Of a DNA stretch of 64,000 nt, positions 9,434-17,529 are shown in pieces. This DNA comes from Thalassobacillus cyri (GTDB taxonomy: Bacteria > Bacillota > Bacilli > Bacillales > Halobacillaceae): positions 1 through 64,000 of the forward strand of contig NZ_FNQR01000008.1 in NCBI RefSeq assembly GCF_900107755.1. The letters are read 5' to 3'. The notes beneath the pieces were generated by a model, which was not told the origin of the DNA, did no database searches, and was given only the letters and a program-made list of their open reading frames with translations. The translations under genes and the position numbers were made by a program. The first letter of the stretch is position 1. Each line of letters opens with the position of its first letter.

Positions 9434-10330
9434 ATGAGCGTATTCATTCAAGTAGTATTACCGGTCCTGCTTATTTTTGGGGCCGGTTATCTCATACAAA
9501 TTGTTGCGAGGCTGGATATCAAGTCACTCGCAACGGTCACGTTATACATCATGCTTCCGAATTTAGTTTTCAACACATTCTATGAAGCAGAACTCGATCA
9601 AAAATATGTCATTATGGTCGTTTTTGCCGCCATATTACTGGCTGCTATTGTAGCCATCAATAAACTAACAGCTTATTTTCGAAACTATAATCAATCGATG
9701 GAAAGCGGCATGATCCTGTCGACCGCTTTCATGAATTCCGGTAATTATGGGACACCGATCATCCTGTTCGCTTTTGGCGAAAAGGCATTCATGTATGCCA
9801 TATCCTTTATGGTGCTCCAGGCGATCATCATGAACTTTTTCGGGGTTTACTACGCGGCGCGGGGAAGTGCAGGAATTAAACTTGCCCTTCAATCTGTATT
9901 GAAAATGCCGCCTACCTATGCGGTAATCGTCGCTTTGATCATGAACCTTGGCTCCATACCGGTACCTGAAAATCTCATGTCTGCCATCAACTTAGTAGGA
10001 GATGCAACCATCCCGACGATGATGATCACGCTTGGGATGCAGCTTGCAGAGATTACCGTGAAGAATATGGATTGGAAAAAAGTGACCTATGCGACATCTG
10101 TTCGGTTGCTGGCGTCACCATTGATTGCTTATTTGATTACGTTAGTGTTACCGATGGATCCACTGATGGCAAAAGTATTGATTGTAGCAGCAGCCTGTCC
10201 ATCAGCGGCCACCACGACGATGTACGCCCTGCAATTTGATGCCAAACCGGATCTGGTTTCCAGTATCACACTGGTAACCACGTTAGGAAGTCTGATTACA
10301 ATACCGATTTTACTGACTCTTTTAAGTTAG
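9434..10330 (+). CDS. AEC-family (auxin efflux carrier-like) permease
   Basis: A 298-residue membrane protein with about ten hydrophobic segments and the AEC/mem_trans layout, including STAFMNSGNYGTPIILFAFG and the C-terminal AACPSAATTTMYALQFDAKPD segment. Bacterial AEC members usually carry organic acids such as malate. Here it follows dgoD by 7 bp, so a role in moving a sugar acid or a pathway product is likely but unproven. The operon therefore has two kinds of transporter: TRAP for high-affinity uptake and this carrier. Confidence 0.8.
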   Translation: MSVFIQVVLPVLLIFGAGYLIQIVARLDIKSLATVTLYIMLPNLVFNTFYEAELDQKYVIMVVFAAILLAAIVAINKLTAYFRNYNQSMESGMILSTAFMNSGNYGTPIILFAFGEKAFMYAISFMVLQAIIMNFFGVYYAARGSAGIKLALQSVLKMPPTYAVIVALIMNLGSIPVPENLMSAINLVGDATIPTMMITLGMQLAEITVKNMDWKKVTYATSVRLLASPLIAYLITLVLPMDPLMAKVLIVAAACPSAATTTMYALQFDAKPDLVSSITLVTTLGSLITIPILLTLLS

Positions 10331-10348
10331 GCCCAGTTAAATCTCAGA

Positions 10349-10543
10349 GTTGATTTTACAATTAAAGCTCCCTTTTGCTGAAGACTCAGTATCGAGATAG
10401 TTGGGTCCGTTACCATAAGAGTAATGGGATGGTCCGGGAAAGCGAATCCTTCCCCAACGACCCTGAACTCTACCAAACATCTCGAAATCAAGTCTTCGAC
10501 TTTTCGGCTCTAGAGTTGAATAGGCCTCTTATGTAAAATCAAC
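10349..10543. repeat. 195-bp palindromic element with 12-bp terminal inverted repeats (MITE-like)
   Basis: GTTGATTTTACA at 10349-10360 is repeated inverted as TGTAAAATCAAC at 10532-10543. Inside it, GAAGACTCAGTATCGAGAT and ATCTCGAAATCAAGTCTTC pair imperfectly, so the whole element can fold into one long arm. No ORF is visible. It fills most of the 256-bp gap between the AEC gene and the dehydrogenase gene. No convincing target-site duplication could be seen. It could be a MITE, a solo IS derivative or a structured RNA. Confidence 0.55.
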
Positions 10544-10586
10544 AACAACGTTTAACAGAGCTTTATGTTAAGAAGGAGGGAATACG

Positions 10587-11537
10587 ATGAAAATAGTAAT
10601 CACTGATTATGAATATGATACCCTGCAGCAGGAACAGGAAGTTTTGACAGAAGCTGGCCTGGAGTATGTGGCTTTGCAATGCAAGACAGAAGAAGAAGTG
10701 ATCGAAGCATGTCGTGACGCCGATGGAATCATTACCCAATATGCACCATTCACAGAGAAGGTCATCAATAACCTTGAAAAGTGTAAAGTAATTGCACGTT
10801 ACGGGATAGGTGTTGATTCGATTGATGTCAATGCCGCTTCTGAAAAGGGAATCACCGTTTGCAATGTGACAGATTATTGCCTGGATGAAGTATCAGACCA
10901 TGCGATGGCTCTTTTACTGTCAGCAGCTAGAAAAGTGACTCTATTGAACAACCATGTAAAAAACAACGATTGGAACTTCAACCTTGGAAAGCCGATTCAC
11001 CGTCTGCGTGGACAAGTACTGGGGTTGGTCGGATTCGGAAATATACCACAGCGTCTGGCTGAAAAAGCAAAAGCATTCGGACTGCAGATAATTACTTATG
11101 ATCCCTATATAGATGAGACTGCAGCCGGGGAAAAAGGAGCCCGATTGGTAGATTTCGATTCATTACTGGCAGAGGCTGATTTTGTCTCTGTCCATGCCCC
11201 TTTAACAAAAGCTACTCAGCATATGATGAACGAGGAAGCTTTTCAGAAAATGAAACCGACTGCTTATTTGATCAACACGGCCAGGGGAGGGCTGGTGGAT
11301 GAAGCAGCTTTAGAAGGAGCTGTCAAAAATAAAGAAATTGCAGGTGCAGCGATTGATGTTATGGAACAAGAGCCTCCTGTAACTGACCACTCGTTGTTGG
11401 CTTACGAGGAAATGATCATCACTCCGCACGTCGCCTGGTATTCGGAAGCCTCAGAAGCAGAATTGAAGCGCAAGACTGCTCAGAATGTAGCGGATGTGTT
11501 AACAGGAAAGAAGCCAGCCTATTCCGTTAATAGATAA
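10587..11537 (+). CDS. D-2-hydroxyacid dehydrogenase (CtBP/phosphoglycerate-dehydrogenase-like)
   Basis: A 316-residue NAD-dependent D-isomer-specific 2-hydroxyacid dehydrogenase. The NAD motif is LGLVGFGNIPQRLAEKA. The catalytic Arg lies in NTARGGLVDE, the Glu in MEQEPP and the His in TPHVAWYSE. This last segment is typical of the C-terminal-binding-protein-like subgroup. In sugar-acid operons such enzymes reduce 2-keto acids or act on 2-keto-gluconate; the substrate here is not known. The 12-bp gap to the HPr-like gene suggests co-transcription. Confidence 0.85.
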   Translation: MKIVITDYEYDTLQQEQEVLTEAGLEYVALQCKTEEEVIEACRDADGIITQYAPFTEKVINNLEKCKVIARYGIGVDSIDVNAASEKGITVCNVTDYCLDEVSDHAMALLLSAARKVTLLNNHVKNNDWNFNLGKPIHRLRGQVLGLVGFGNIPQRLAEKAKAFGLQIITYDPYIDETAAGEKGARLVDFDSLLAEADFVSVHAPLTKATQHMMNEEAFQKMKPTAYLINTARGGLVDEAALEGAVKNKEIAGAAIDVMEQEPPVTDHSLLAYEEMIITPHVAWYSEASEAELKRKTAQNVADVLTGKKPAYSVNR

Positions 11538-11549
11538 GGAGGAACAAGA

Positions 11550-11807
11550 TTGCAGGAACTTTCAAAGAAAGTAATTGTGCATATCGATGAAACACAGACG
11601 ATTATGGAATTGAATCAAATTATTCAAAAGTATGAGGCAGAAATCCTTATCAAAAAGAATGTCAACGGCAGCATCATCGAAGTCAACTTGAAAAGCTTCC
11701 TTGGCCTCATCAACTTAAGGCTTCATAACGGCGATGAGCTGTATGTTTACTGCTCAGGTCCGGAAGCTTCAGAAGCAATGAAAGCAATAGAACAGTTCCT
11801 GAACTGA
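11550..11807 (+). CDS. HPr-fold protein lacking the phosphorylatable histidine (Crh-like)
   Basis: An 85-residue protein with the size and pattern of HPr: QKYEAEILI matches the HPr SKYDADV strand, and VNLKSFLGLINLRL matches the HPr VNLKSIMGVMSLG region with the HPr-kinase serine (here Ser49). The segment that should hold GIHARPA with His15 reads DETQTIMEL, so phosphotransfer is impossible. Bacillus Crh shows the same combination (no His15, Ser46 kept) and acts as a CcpA co-effector. This one is more diverged. It starts with TTG behind an AGGAGGAAC ribosome site and ends the sugar-acid operon. Confidence 0.7.
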   Translation: MQELSKKVIVHIDETQTIMELNQIIQKYEAEILIKKNVNGSIIEVNLKSFLGLINLRLHNGDELYVYCSGPEASEAMKAIEQFLN

Positions 11808-11820
11808 ATATTAAAACGAG

Positions 11821-11860
11821 TACCCCTGAGACCTTTAATTCTAAGAAGGTCCAGGGGTAT
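11821..11860 (+). terminator. Terminator-like hairpin closing the sugar-acid operon
   Basis: TACCCCTGAGACCTT pairs with AAGGTCCAGGGGTA (one bulge). The T-run after it is weak (TTGTATT), so efficiency is uncertain, but it lies 14 bp after the last stop codon. Confidence 0.65.
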
Positions 11861-11901
11861 TGTATTACCTTGAAAATCATGTAATATTTTGTCAGATGGT
11901 G

Positions 11902-11910
11902 TGCTATAAT
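11902..11910 (+). promoter_or_regulatory. Extended -10 promoter element upstream of the TPR regulator array
   Basis: TGCTATAAT is a full extended -10 (TGN-TATAAT) 52 bp before the GTG start of the first, now broken, TPR copy. No good -35 hexamer lies at the right distance. The same TGTGCTATAAT string stands ahead of the polysaccharide export operon at 58129-58138. Confidence 0.45.
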
Positions 11911-11962
11911 AGTGTGATATGATAGACCTAGATTGAGAGATGAAAAGAGGGAGGGGCATACG

Positions 11963-13233
11963 GTGAATATTGGGAAGAGGGTCCAATATATTATGTATTA
12001 CCAAAATTCACAACTGACAGGCTTGAAAAATGGACCAATTCTCCCTGAAAAATGGCCAGTTATACTAGAAGGACGATTACTCCTCTGAAAGGAACAGACG
12101 GACTATCTAGCTGAATACTTGGATATACCCTTAGCATATTTAACTGACTTTAATCAGACTGACATACACCGACTGCTCCAAGACCTTCAACACGAACTCC
12201 TGACTAAACATAATCTAGACAAAACAATAATCGTCAGGTTAGCTGAATCAATGTCGATCCCATCGATCACCCAGGAAATCATCAACTTATTAAATCAGTG
12301 TATCATATAAATATAAACAATTTGAGCAAGTCAATCAGATTGAAAATATATACTTAGCATTCATATTGCCAGACCATAACATTTTGAAGGAGTCTGCGGT
12401 ATTCCAACGGGCTCTTTTTTGTTTTTATGGCTTTAAGTATGTTTATGAAGGGAAACGGGAAGAATCACATGCATACTTTGACCGTTTGTTAGAGAGACGA
12501 CAGATCCTGTGACGAGATCGTTTCTGTTATTCAGAATCTTTCCTTGACTTGAAAAGAAAACGGCGAGTAAGACCAAGTTATTCATTATATGAAGAGTCTG
12601 AAGCGCTACAGCCAGGAACAGCAAGATGGACAAGCATTGGCGATTGCACTCAATTACATCGGCACTATGTATATTGAGAAAAAAGCATATCGCCAGGCGA
12701 TACACTACTTTGAACAAATGAAAAAGCTGGGTTTATCACCACGCCTCACATCCCGGTTGTATCATAAACTAGGGGTGTTATCTTTTAAATTGGACAATTT
12801 CAAACAAGCGATTACGATGTACGAAACCGGTAAAGAACTGAAAGAAGAGCACGGCATCAACGATGGATTATTCCTTTCCTATCACGCACTCTTCAAAGCT
12901 TACCATTTTAACGATGACCAACTCAATGCAGCAAGATATTTTGAAAAAGCATATGCCTACGCCCAAGATGAAAGTGAAGAAGCATTACTTATATTAGCGA
13001 AGGCGCAGACATCGGAAACAAATTCCCCTGAATAAGCACTGCAATGGTACGACAAAGCACTTGATCATTACGAACGCTATCATATCAAAGGCAAGCTTGA
13101 GACCATTTATCCAGCAGCTGCAAAATTGGCTGAACAACTGGGACAATATCAAAAAGCTAATAAATTTCAAGTTAAGTTGGAACAGCTGCACAATAAAAAG
13201 GCAATGCGAAGCAAGCATAGAGGACGGGTACTG
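11963..13233 (+). pseudogene. Degenerate first copy of the tandem HTH/TPR regulator family
   Basis: Homology to the two downstream copies runs through this stretch in several frames. A GTG start (MNIGKR-like) opens it, an in-frame TGA occurs near 12086, the frame is lost after about 12310, resumes at 12589, and a TAA at 13033-13035 interrupts the C-terminal TPRs. The final part continues in the same frame through QYQKANKFQVKLEQLH into the next gene without a stop, because the GCC-TAA seen at the end of copy 2 has been lost. At least three lesions make it non-functional as a full protein. A 148-residue piece (12589-13035) could in principle be made. Confidence 0.8.
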
Positions 13234-14502
13234 ATGAACATTGGAAATCGACTGAATTACTTACAGCAAACAAAAAATTGTATAGCACCTGATTTTCAGC
13301 ATGGCCCGATTCTTGAGAAAGAGTGGGAGGCCATTTTACAAGGCCAGCTGCCATTAAGCGGTGAACAGGCAGCATACCTTGCTGAACAATGGAATCTTCC
13401 AGTAGACTACTTGGTGGATTACGATGCAACGGACATAGCCATTCACCGAGAACTGCAGCGCATACAGCATGAACTGCTGACAAATGATGATAAAGCGAAA
13501 CAAAGACTCGTACAGCTTGGCGGGACATATGCTATTCCATCTATTATGCAGGAAACCATCTTCAAACTACTGCAGGCTGTTAATTATTATAAAATAAACC
13601 AACCAAAAGATGCCGAAGAAATCGAGGAAGGTTATTTATCTTTTATGCTGCCGGGTTTTAATGTATTGAAAGAAATCGGAGTATTCCAAAAAGCACTCTT
13701 TTATTATTATGGGTTCAAGTATTATTATGAAGGTGAAAAGGAAGAGTCATTCTCTTATTTTGAAAGGATTTTGGAAAAGACGCAGGATACGGAAGAAGTC
13801 ATATCGCTTATGCAAAATCTCTCCTTGATAGCGAAAGATAGCAAAGAATACGACTGCGCTATCAATTATATGAATCGGTTGGAAACTTTTAGTTCAGAAC
13901 ATGGATCTAACCGGGGTCTAGCCATAGCCTGGAACTATCTCGGTGTACTTTATTTGCTGAAGAAAAACTATCCGACTGCGATTCAATATTTTGAAAAAAT
14001 GAAAACGCTTGAATTAAACCCATTAATGCAATCGAGAATGTATCATAATCTTGGGGTGCTGTATGGTGAAAAGCAGTACTATCATGAAGCCATTAAGATG
14101 TTTAGCAAATCAAAAAAAGTCAAAGAAAGCAACCAGATGACAGAGGACCTGTTCTTATCTTACCACGCGCTTGCAAGGAATTATTTCTTAACTGGGCAGC
14201 CTGCTGAGGCTAAGCATTACTTGACTTTTGCGCAGCAAACCGCTGCCAATGAAGATGAACGATCGTTGGCAAAGATGGCTGAAGCGGAAATGATTAAAGC
14301 GAGCTACCCGAAAGCAGCCATCGATTTATATGTACAGGCTGTCAACTACTATGAAAAAGTACAGTTCATTGGCGAGTTAGACGATCTATATCCAACTTTA
14401 ATCCGTTTATTTGAACAAGTTGGCGATCCTGCCATGGCTTTAGAGTTTCGTCAGCGCTATCAATCGTTGCACGTAGATAAGGATGAATCGAAACATGCCT
14501 AA
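13234..14502 (+). CDS. TPR-repeat regulator, RNPP-like with eroded HTH (copy 2)
   Basis: A 422-residue soluble protein. The first 65 residues (MNIGNRLNYL ... QAAYLAEQWNLPVDYLVDY) have the frame of an XRE-type HTH but lack a recognisable helix 2-helix 3 core. The rest is helical repeats of TPR type, such as AIAWNYLGVLYLLKKNYPTAIQYFEKMK and MYHNLGVLYGEKQYYHEAIKMF. The layout recalls peptide-sensing RNPP proteins (Rap, PlcR, NprR, AimR). I chose ATG 13234 because it aligns with copy 3 and has an AGAGGA site; the open frame upstream is the fused tail of copy 1. No secreted-peptide gene follows. The ligand and target are unknown. Confidence 0.75.
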   Translation: MNIGNRLNYLQQTKNCIAPDFQHGPILEKEWEAILQGQLPLSGEQAAYLAEQWNLPVDYLVDYDATDIAIHRELQRIQHELLTNDDKAKQRLVQLGGTYAIPSIMQETIFKLLQAVNYYKINQPKDAEEIEEGYLSFMLPGFNVLKEIGVFQKALFYYYGFKYYYEGEKEESFSYFERILEKTQDTEEVISLMQNLSLIAKDSKEYDCAINYMNRLETFSSEHGSNRGLAIAWNYLGVLYLLKKNYPTAIQYFEKMKTLELNPLMQSRMYHNLGVLYGEKQYYHEAIKMFSKSKKVKESNQMTEDLFLSYHALARNYFLTGQPAEAKHYLTFAQQTAANEDERSLAKMAEAEMIKASYPKAAIDLYVQAVNYYEKVQFIGELDDLYPTLIRLFEQVGDPAMALEFRQRYQSLHVDKDESKHA

Positions 14503-14514
14503 GAGGATGATTAT

Positions 14515-15774
14515 ATGAACATTGGAAATCGCCTGCATTATTTGATGAAGGCGCATAAACGTCCAGCACCTGATTTTTCAGATGGGCCGATCCTGGAAGT
14601 CGAATGGGAGCAGCTACTCTTCGGGCGCTTACCACTTATAGAAAGTCAGGCAGAATATTTAGCAGACTTATGGAATATACCTGTAGCCTATTTAGAGGAT
14701 TATAACGAGAAGGACCTTACTGTTTTTCGTAAACTGCAGTCATTGCAACATGAGCTTTTAACCAACAAGGAGCAAGCATCAGAAACCATTCAAACCCTCG
14801 ATAAACCATGGGCACTGGCATCGCTGACGCAGGAAGTGATCTTTCATTTATTGAAATCCATTTATCTCTATAAAAATAATTTTAAAACGGAAGCCGAGAA
14901 AATTGAAGCGGATTATTTGTCATACATGCTTCCCGACCATAATGTCCTGACAGAGTCGTCAGCCTTTCAAAAAGCGTTATTTTATTACTATGGAGTCAAA
15001 TATTTTTACGAAGGAAAGCAGGAAGAGTCATTTGCTTACTTTGAACGACTTTTGGAAAAAACGAACGATGAGGATGAAGTAGTGTCAATCATGCAGAACC
15101 TGGCTTTGATTACGATGAACAACCAAGATTATGACCAGGCGATTGCTTATATGAAGCGATTGAATGAATTCAGCTTAGCTCAAAAAAACAACCGAGGACT
15201 CTCAATCGCTCTGAATTACCTGGGAGTCTTACACATGCTAAAGGAATCTTATCCAACTGCCATCCAATACTTCGAAAAGATGCAGAAGCTTGATTTAGAT
15301 CCAGTTACGGAATCACGGATGCAGCATAATCTGGGTGTTCTTTACTACAAGTTGAATAAATATCAGCAGGCATTACAGAAATATCGGGTTGCGCTACAGT
15401 TGATTGAAGATCATGATCTGGATGAAGGGCTATTCGATGAATTGCACGCGATAGCTAAAATCAACTTTTTCCTGAAGAATAAAGAAGCAGCTGATTGCTA
15501 CTTGGAAAAAGCAAGACAAGCAGCCGGAAATGAAGATGAAATAACACTAGCAAAGCTGCTCCAGGCTGAAATGCTGGCAGGTGAAAATATCAGCAGGGCC
15601 ATCCTTCTCTATGAAGAAGTGATCGCTTATTACGAAGCCCTGCAGAATAAACGCAAACTAGAAGAAATTTATCCCGTTGTTGCTGAGTTATATAGTGAAA
15701 AAGCGAAGCAGCTAAAGCAGAAACATGAGCAGCTGCACATTGATGAAGCAGCTTCTGATTCCAAAGAAGCGTAA
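14515..15774 (+). CDS. TPR-repeat regulator, RNPP-like with eroded HTH (copy 3)
   Basis: A 419-residue paralogue of the preceding gene, 12 bp downstream, with an AAGAGGATG ribosome site. The N-terminus MNIGNRLHYL ... SQAEYLADLWNIPVAYLEDY aligns with copy 2, as do the TPR units (SIALNYLGVLHMLKESYPTAIQYFEKMQ). The degenerate HTH may mean that DNA binding has been lost and the protein acts by protein-protein contact, as Rap proteins do; this is inference. A stable hairpin closes the unit. No Phr-type peptide ORF lies directly after it. Confidence 0.78.
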   Translation: MNIGNRLHYLMKAHKRPAPDFSDGPILEVEWEQLLFGRLPLIESQAEYLADLWNIPVAYLEDYNEKDLTVFRKLQSLQHELLTNKEQASETIQTLDKPWALASLTQEVIFHLLKSIYLYKNNFKTEAEKIEADYLSYMLPDHNVLTESSAFQKALFYYYGVKYFYEGKQEESFAYFERLLEKTNDEDEVVSIMQNLALITMNNQDYDQAIAYMKRLNEFSLAQKNNRGLSIALNYLGVLHMLKESYPTAIQYFEKMQKLDLDPVTESRMQHNLGVLYYKLNKYQQALQKYRVALQLIEDHDLDEGLFDELHAIAKINFFLKNKEAADCYLEKARQAAGNEDEITLAKLLQAEMLAGENISRAILLYEEVIAYYEALQNKRKLEEIYPVVAELYSEKAKQLKQKHEQLHIDEAASDSKEA

Positions 15775-15803
15775 ACCTGTAAGCATATGCTTGCAGGTTT
15801 TCC
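15773..15803 (+). terminator. Hairpin after TPR regulator copy 3
   Basis: AACCTGTAAGCA pairs with TGCTTGCAGGTT (one G-U) around a 2-base turn, followed by TTTTCC. It overlaps the TAA stop of copy 3. The T-run is short. Confidence 0.6.
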
Positions 15804-15826
15804 GCGTAAAAGGAGCGCTTTCCAAC

Positions 15827-16306
15827 ATGAAATATTGGATTTTGCCGGTCCTCTGGATGGCGGTTATTTTTTATTCTTCCTCCCAGCCATATCAAGAGCA
15901 GAATATAAAACCTTTTTTATCGGATACAATCGACCTTTCCTTCCTGAACCCTTTGCTCGAGTCCGTACAATTTACGTACCACAACTCGGAAGTGAGTCTC
16001 GCTGCTCTGGGAACTGAGGGATTGGTCGAATTCTTCATTCGAAAAGGCGCCCATATCACTGTTTTTCTTATACTCACCTTATTGTTTTATTACGCACTTA
16101 CAAAAACGAGCCAGTTAAGTCTAAACGTTCGGCTGGCAGTCGCCTGGCTTATGACAGTCATGTATGCTATCACAGATGAATGGCACCAGGGTTTGACGCC
16201 TAACCGTACTCCATATATCGGGGATGTCATTCTTGATGCGACAGGTGCGATAATTGCTGTAGCTATTCTGTTTTTATTGTCGAGAAAGAAGAATCCGGGA
16301 AAATGA
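15827..16306 (+). CDS. VanZ-family membrane protein
   Basis: A 159-residue VanZ-like protein with an N-terminal membrane segment (ILPVLWMAVIFYSSS), a central RKGAHITVFLILTLLFYYAL and a third pair of hydrophobic stretches. The family motif TDEWHQGLTPNRTPYIGDVILDATGA is well preserved. The molecular role of VanZ proteins is poorly defined; some confer low-level glycopeptide tolerance. ATG 15827 is preferred to the upstream in-frame start because AAAGGAGC lies 11 bp ahead and the preceding frame overlaps copy 3. It sits inside the TPR array but is unrelated to it. Confidence 0.85.
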   Translation: MKYWILPVLWMAVIFYSSSQPYQEQNIKPFLSDTIDLSFLNPLLESVQFTYHNSEVSLAALGTEGLVEFFIRKGAHITVFLILTLLFYYALTKTSQLSLNVRLAVAWLMTVMYAITDEWHQGLTPNRTPYIGDVILDATGAIIAVAILFLLSRKKNPGK

Positions 16307-16466
16307 TATTGTCTTATTTAAACTATTTCCCGGGAAATTACCCGCATTTGTCGAAATCTTTTTAGAATAATCAGTCACCAGTTACAAGAAGTGACAAACT
16401 TCTTAAGACCCCTGTGCTAGCATTGATGTTAATCAGCAACTGACATCCAATGCGGGAGGGCGTATG

Positions 16467-17090
16467 ATGAATTTAAAATCGAGGATTGATTATTTATGTC
16501 ATATCAATGCTGTCACGGTTGACCAGTTGGACATCCCTATGGAAGAATTGGAAATGCTCGAGAAGGGGCTCATCCAATTGCCACCCTCAAGCACCAGATA
16601 TCTCAGTGGATATTTTGACAGGCCTGTTTCATACTTTGAAAATCATAATATAACGGATCAAGGACTTCATAACTTATTACAAAGCCTTCAGTTAGCATTA
16701 TTTACAGGGGAAAATAAGAAAGCTGAAGAGACCATCTCTAAAATTGAAATGTACCAGCCTATCTCATCTCTTCACCAGGAGATGATCTATCATTTGTTAT
16801 TAGCAGTATACCATTACCAGCAATACATGTATGAGCATGTTAAATGGCTTGATGATAACTACCTAAGTTATTTTTTGGACAAGCCAAGCGACTTTATTAA
16901 GCATAATAAAACCTTCGATAAAGCTCTTTTCCATTACTTAGCTATGAGATACCATTATCAGGGACAGTGGTTAGAAAGTGAAATGTATTTGGCGGAGTTA
17001 TTCGAGCTTACTAATGAGCAAGAGAAATCTACATTTATATCCAATTTCCATTTTTATTTACCAAAGGGTAAGGAAACAGTTTATAATTAG
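16467..17090 (+). CDS. Half-length relative of the TPR regulator family (copy 4)
   Basis: A 207-residue protein aligning with the first half of copies 2 and 3: MNLKSRIDYL at the start, LPPSSTRYLSGYFDRPVSYFENHN for the HTH-like region, then the first helices (SLHQEMIYHLLLAVYHYQQYMYE, ALFHYLAMRYHYQGQWLESEMYLAELFE). It ends where the regular TPR ladder starts in the others. It may be a truncated gene or a stand-alone N-domain protein. The second of two adjacent ATGs fits the GGGAGGG site better. It has its own upstream region and is followed by a 38-residue ORF. Confidence 0.65.
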   Translation: MNLKSRIDYLCHINAVTVDQLDIPMEELEMLEKGLIQLPPSSTRYLSGYFDRPVSYFENHNITDQGLHNLLQSLQLALFTGENKKAEETISKIEMYQPISSLHQEMIYHLLLAVYHYQQYMYEHVKWLDDNYLSYFLDKPSDFIKHNKTFDKALFHYLAMRYHYQGQWLESEMYLAELFELTNEQEKSTFISNFHFYLPKGKETVYN

Positions 17091-17113
17091 CAAAAAAACA
17101 ATCCTTATATAAA

Positions 17114-17148
17114 GCAGGTGATCTGTCGGAAAATGGCAGGTGATCTGT
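17114..17148 (+). repeat. 13-bp direct repeat after TPR copy 4
   Basis: GCAGGTGATCTGT occurs at 17114-17126 and again at 17136-17148, separated by 9 bases and followed by a run of seven T. Each copy contains a small CAG-GTGAT-CTG hairpin, so the pair may act as a weak terminator of copy 4. Confidence 0.5.
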
Positions 17149-17294
17149 TTTTTTATGGTTACTAAATATTACATATTAATTAATACAGTCAAAAAAACAA
17201 GTTTGGTGTCGTATAAAAATGTGAATATAGAGTATAGAAACAAAGCAAGCTTTTTATGCATATGTATAACTAAAAGGACAGAGGAGTTTTACAG

Positions 17295-17411
17295 ATGAAA
17301 GAGGATATTAATTTACAAGAGGTTCTACAAAATATCATTAAGCTTAGTGAGGCTGCAGAAATAGAAACTACCCAGGAAGCAATTGAAGAACTGATTCAAC
17401 AGTTAGGTTGA
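17295..17411 (+). CDS. Small acidic ORF, 38 residues, unknown
   Basis: An ATG preceded by AGAGGAG (7 bp) opens a 38-codon frame rich in Glu, Ile, Leu and Gln, ending in EELIQQLG. It is predicted to be a single amphipathic helix. There is no signal peptide or transmembrane segment, so it does not look like a pre-Phr signalling peptide. Its place right after the TPR array suggests a partner or antagonist of these proteins, but this is speculation. It is below the usual gene-calling size. Confidence 0.45.
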   Translation: MKEDINLQEVLQNIIKLSEAAEIETTQEAIEELIQQLG

Positions 17412-17529
17412 TTATTAGTGAAATAACAGTTGGGGACAAGGCTGATTTGTATAAACATCTTTATCAATGGAATAATTTAAGGTAAAATGATATCGATTGA
17501 CTATTACCTACCGTGAAGTGAGGTCCCCT

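Noticed and set aside
12119-12310. 63-residue ORF as a separate small gene
   Set aside because: Aligns with the N-terminal part of the downstream TPR copies and is just one open piece of the degenerate copy 1.
17497-17529. Upstream TTG start for the first TagO gene
   Set aside because: No ribosome site ahead of it, and it would add a polar extension before the first membrane helix.
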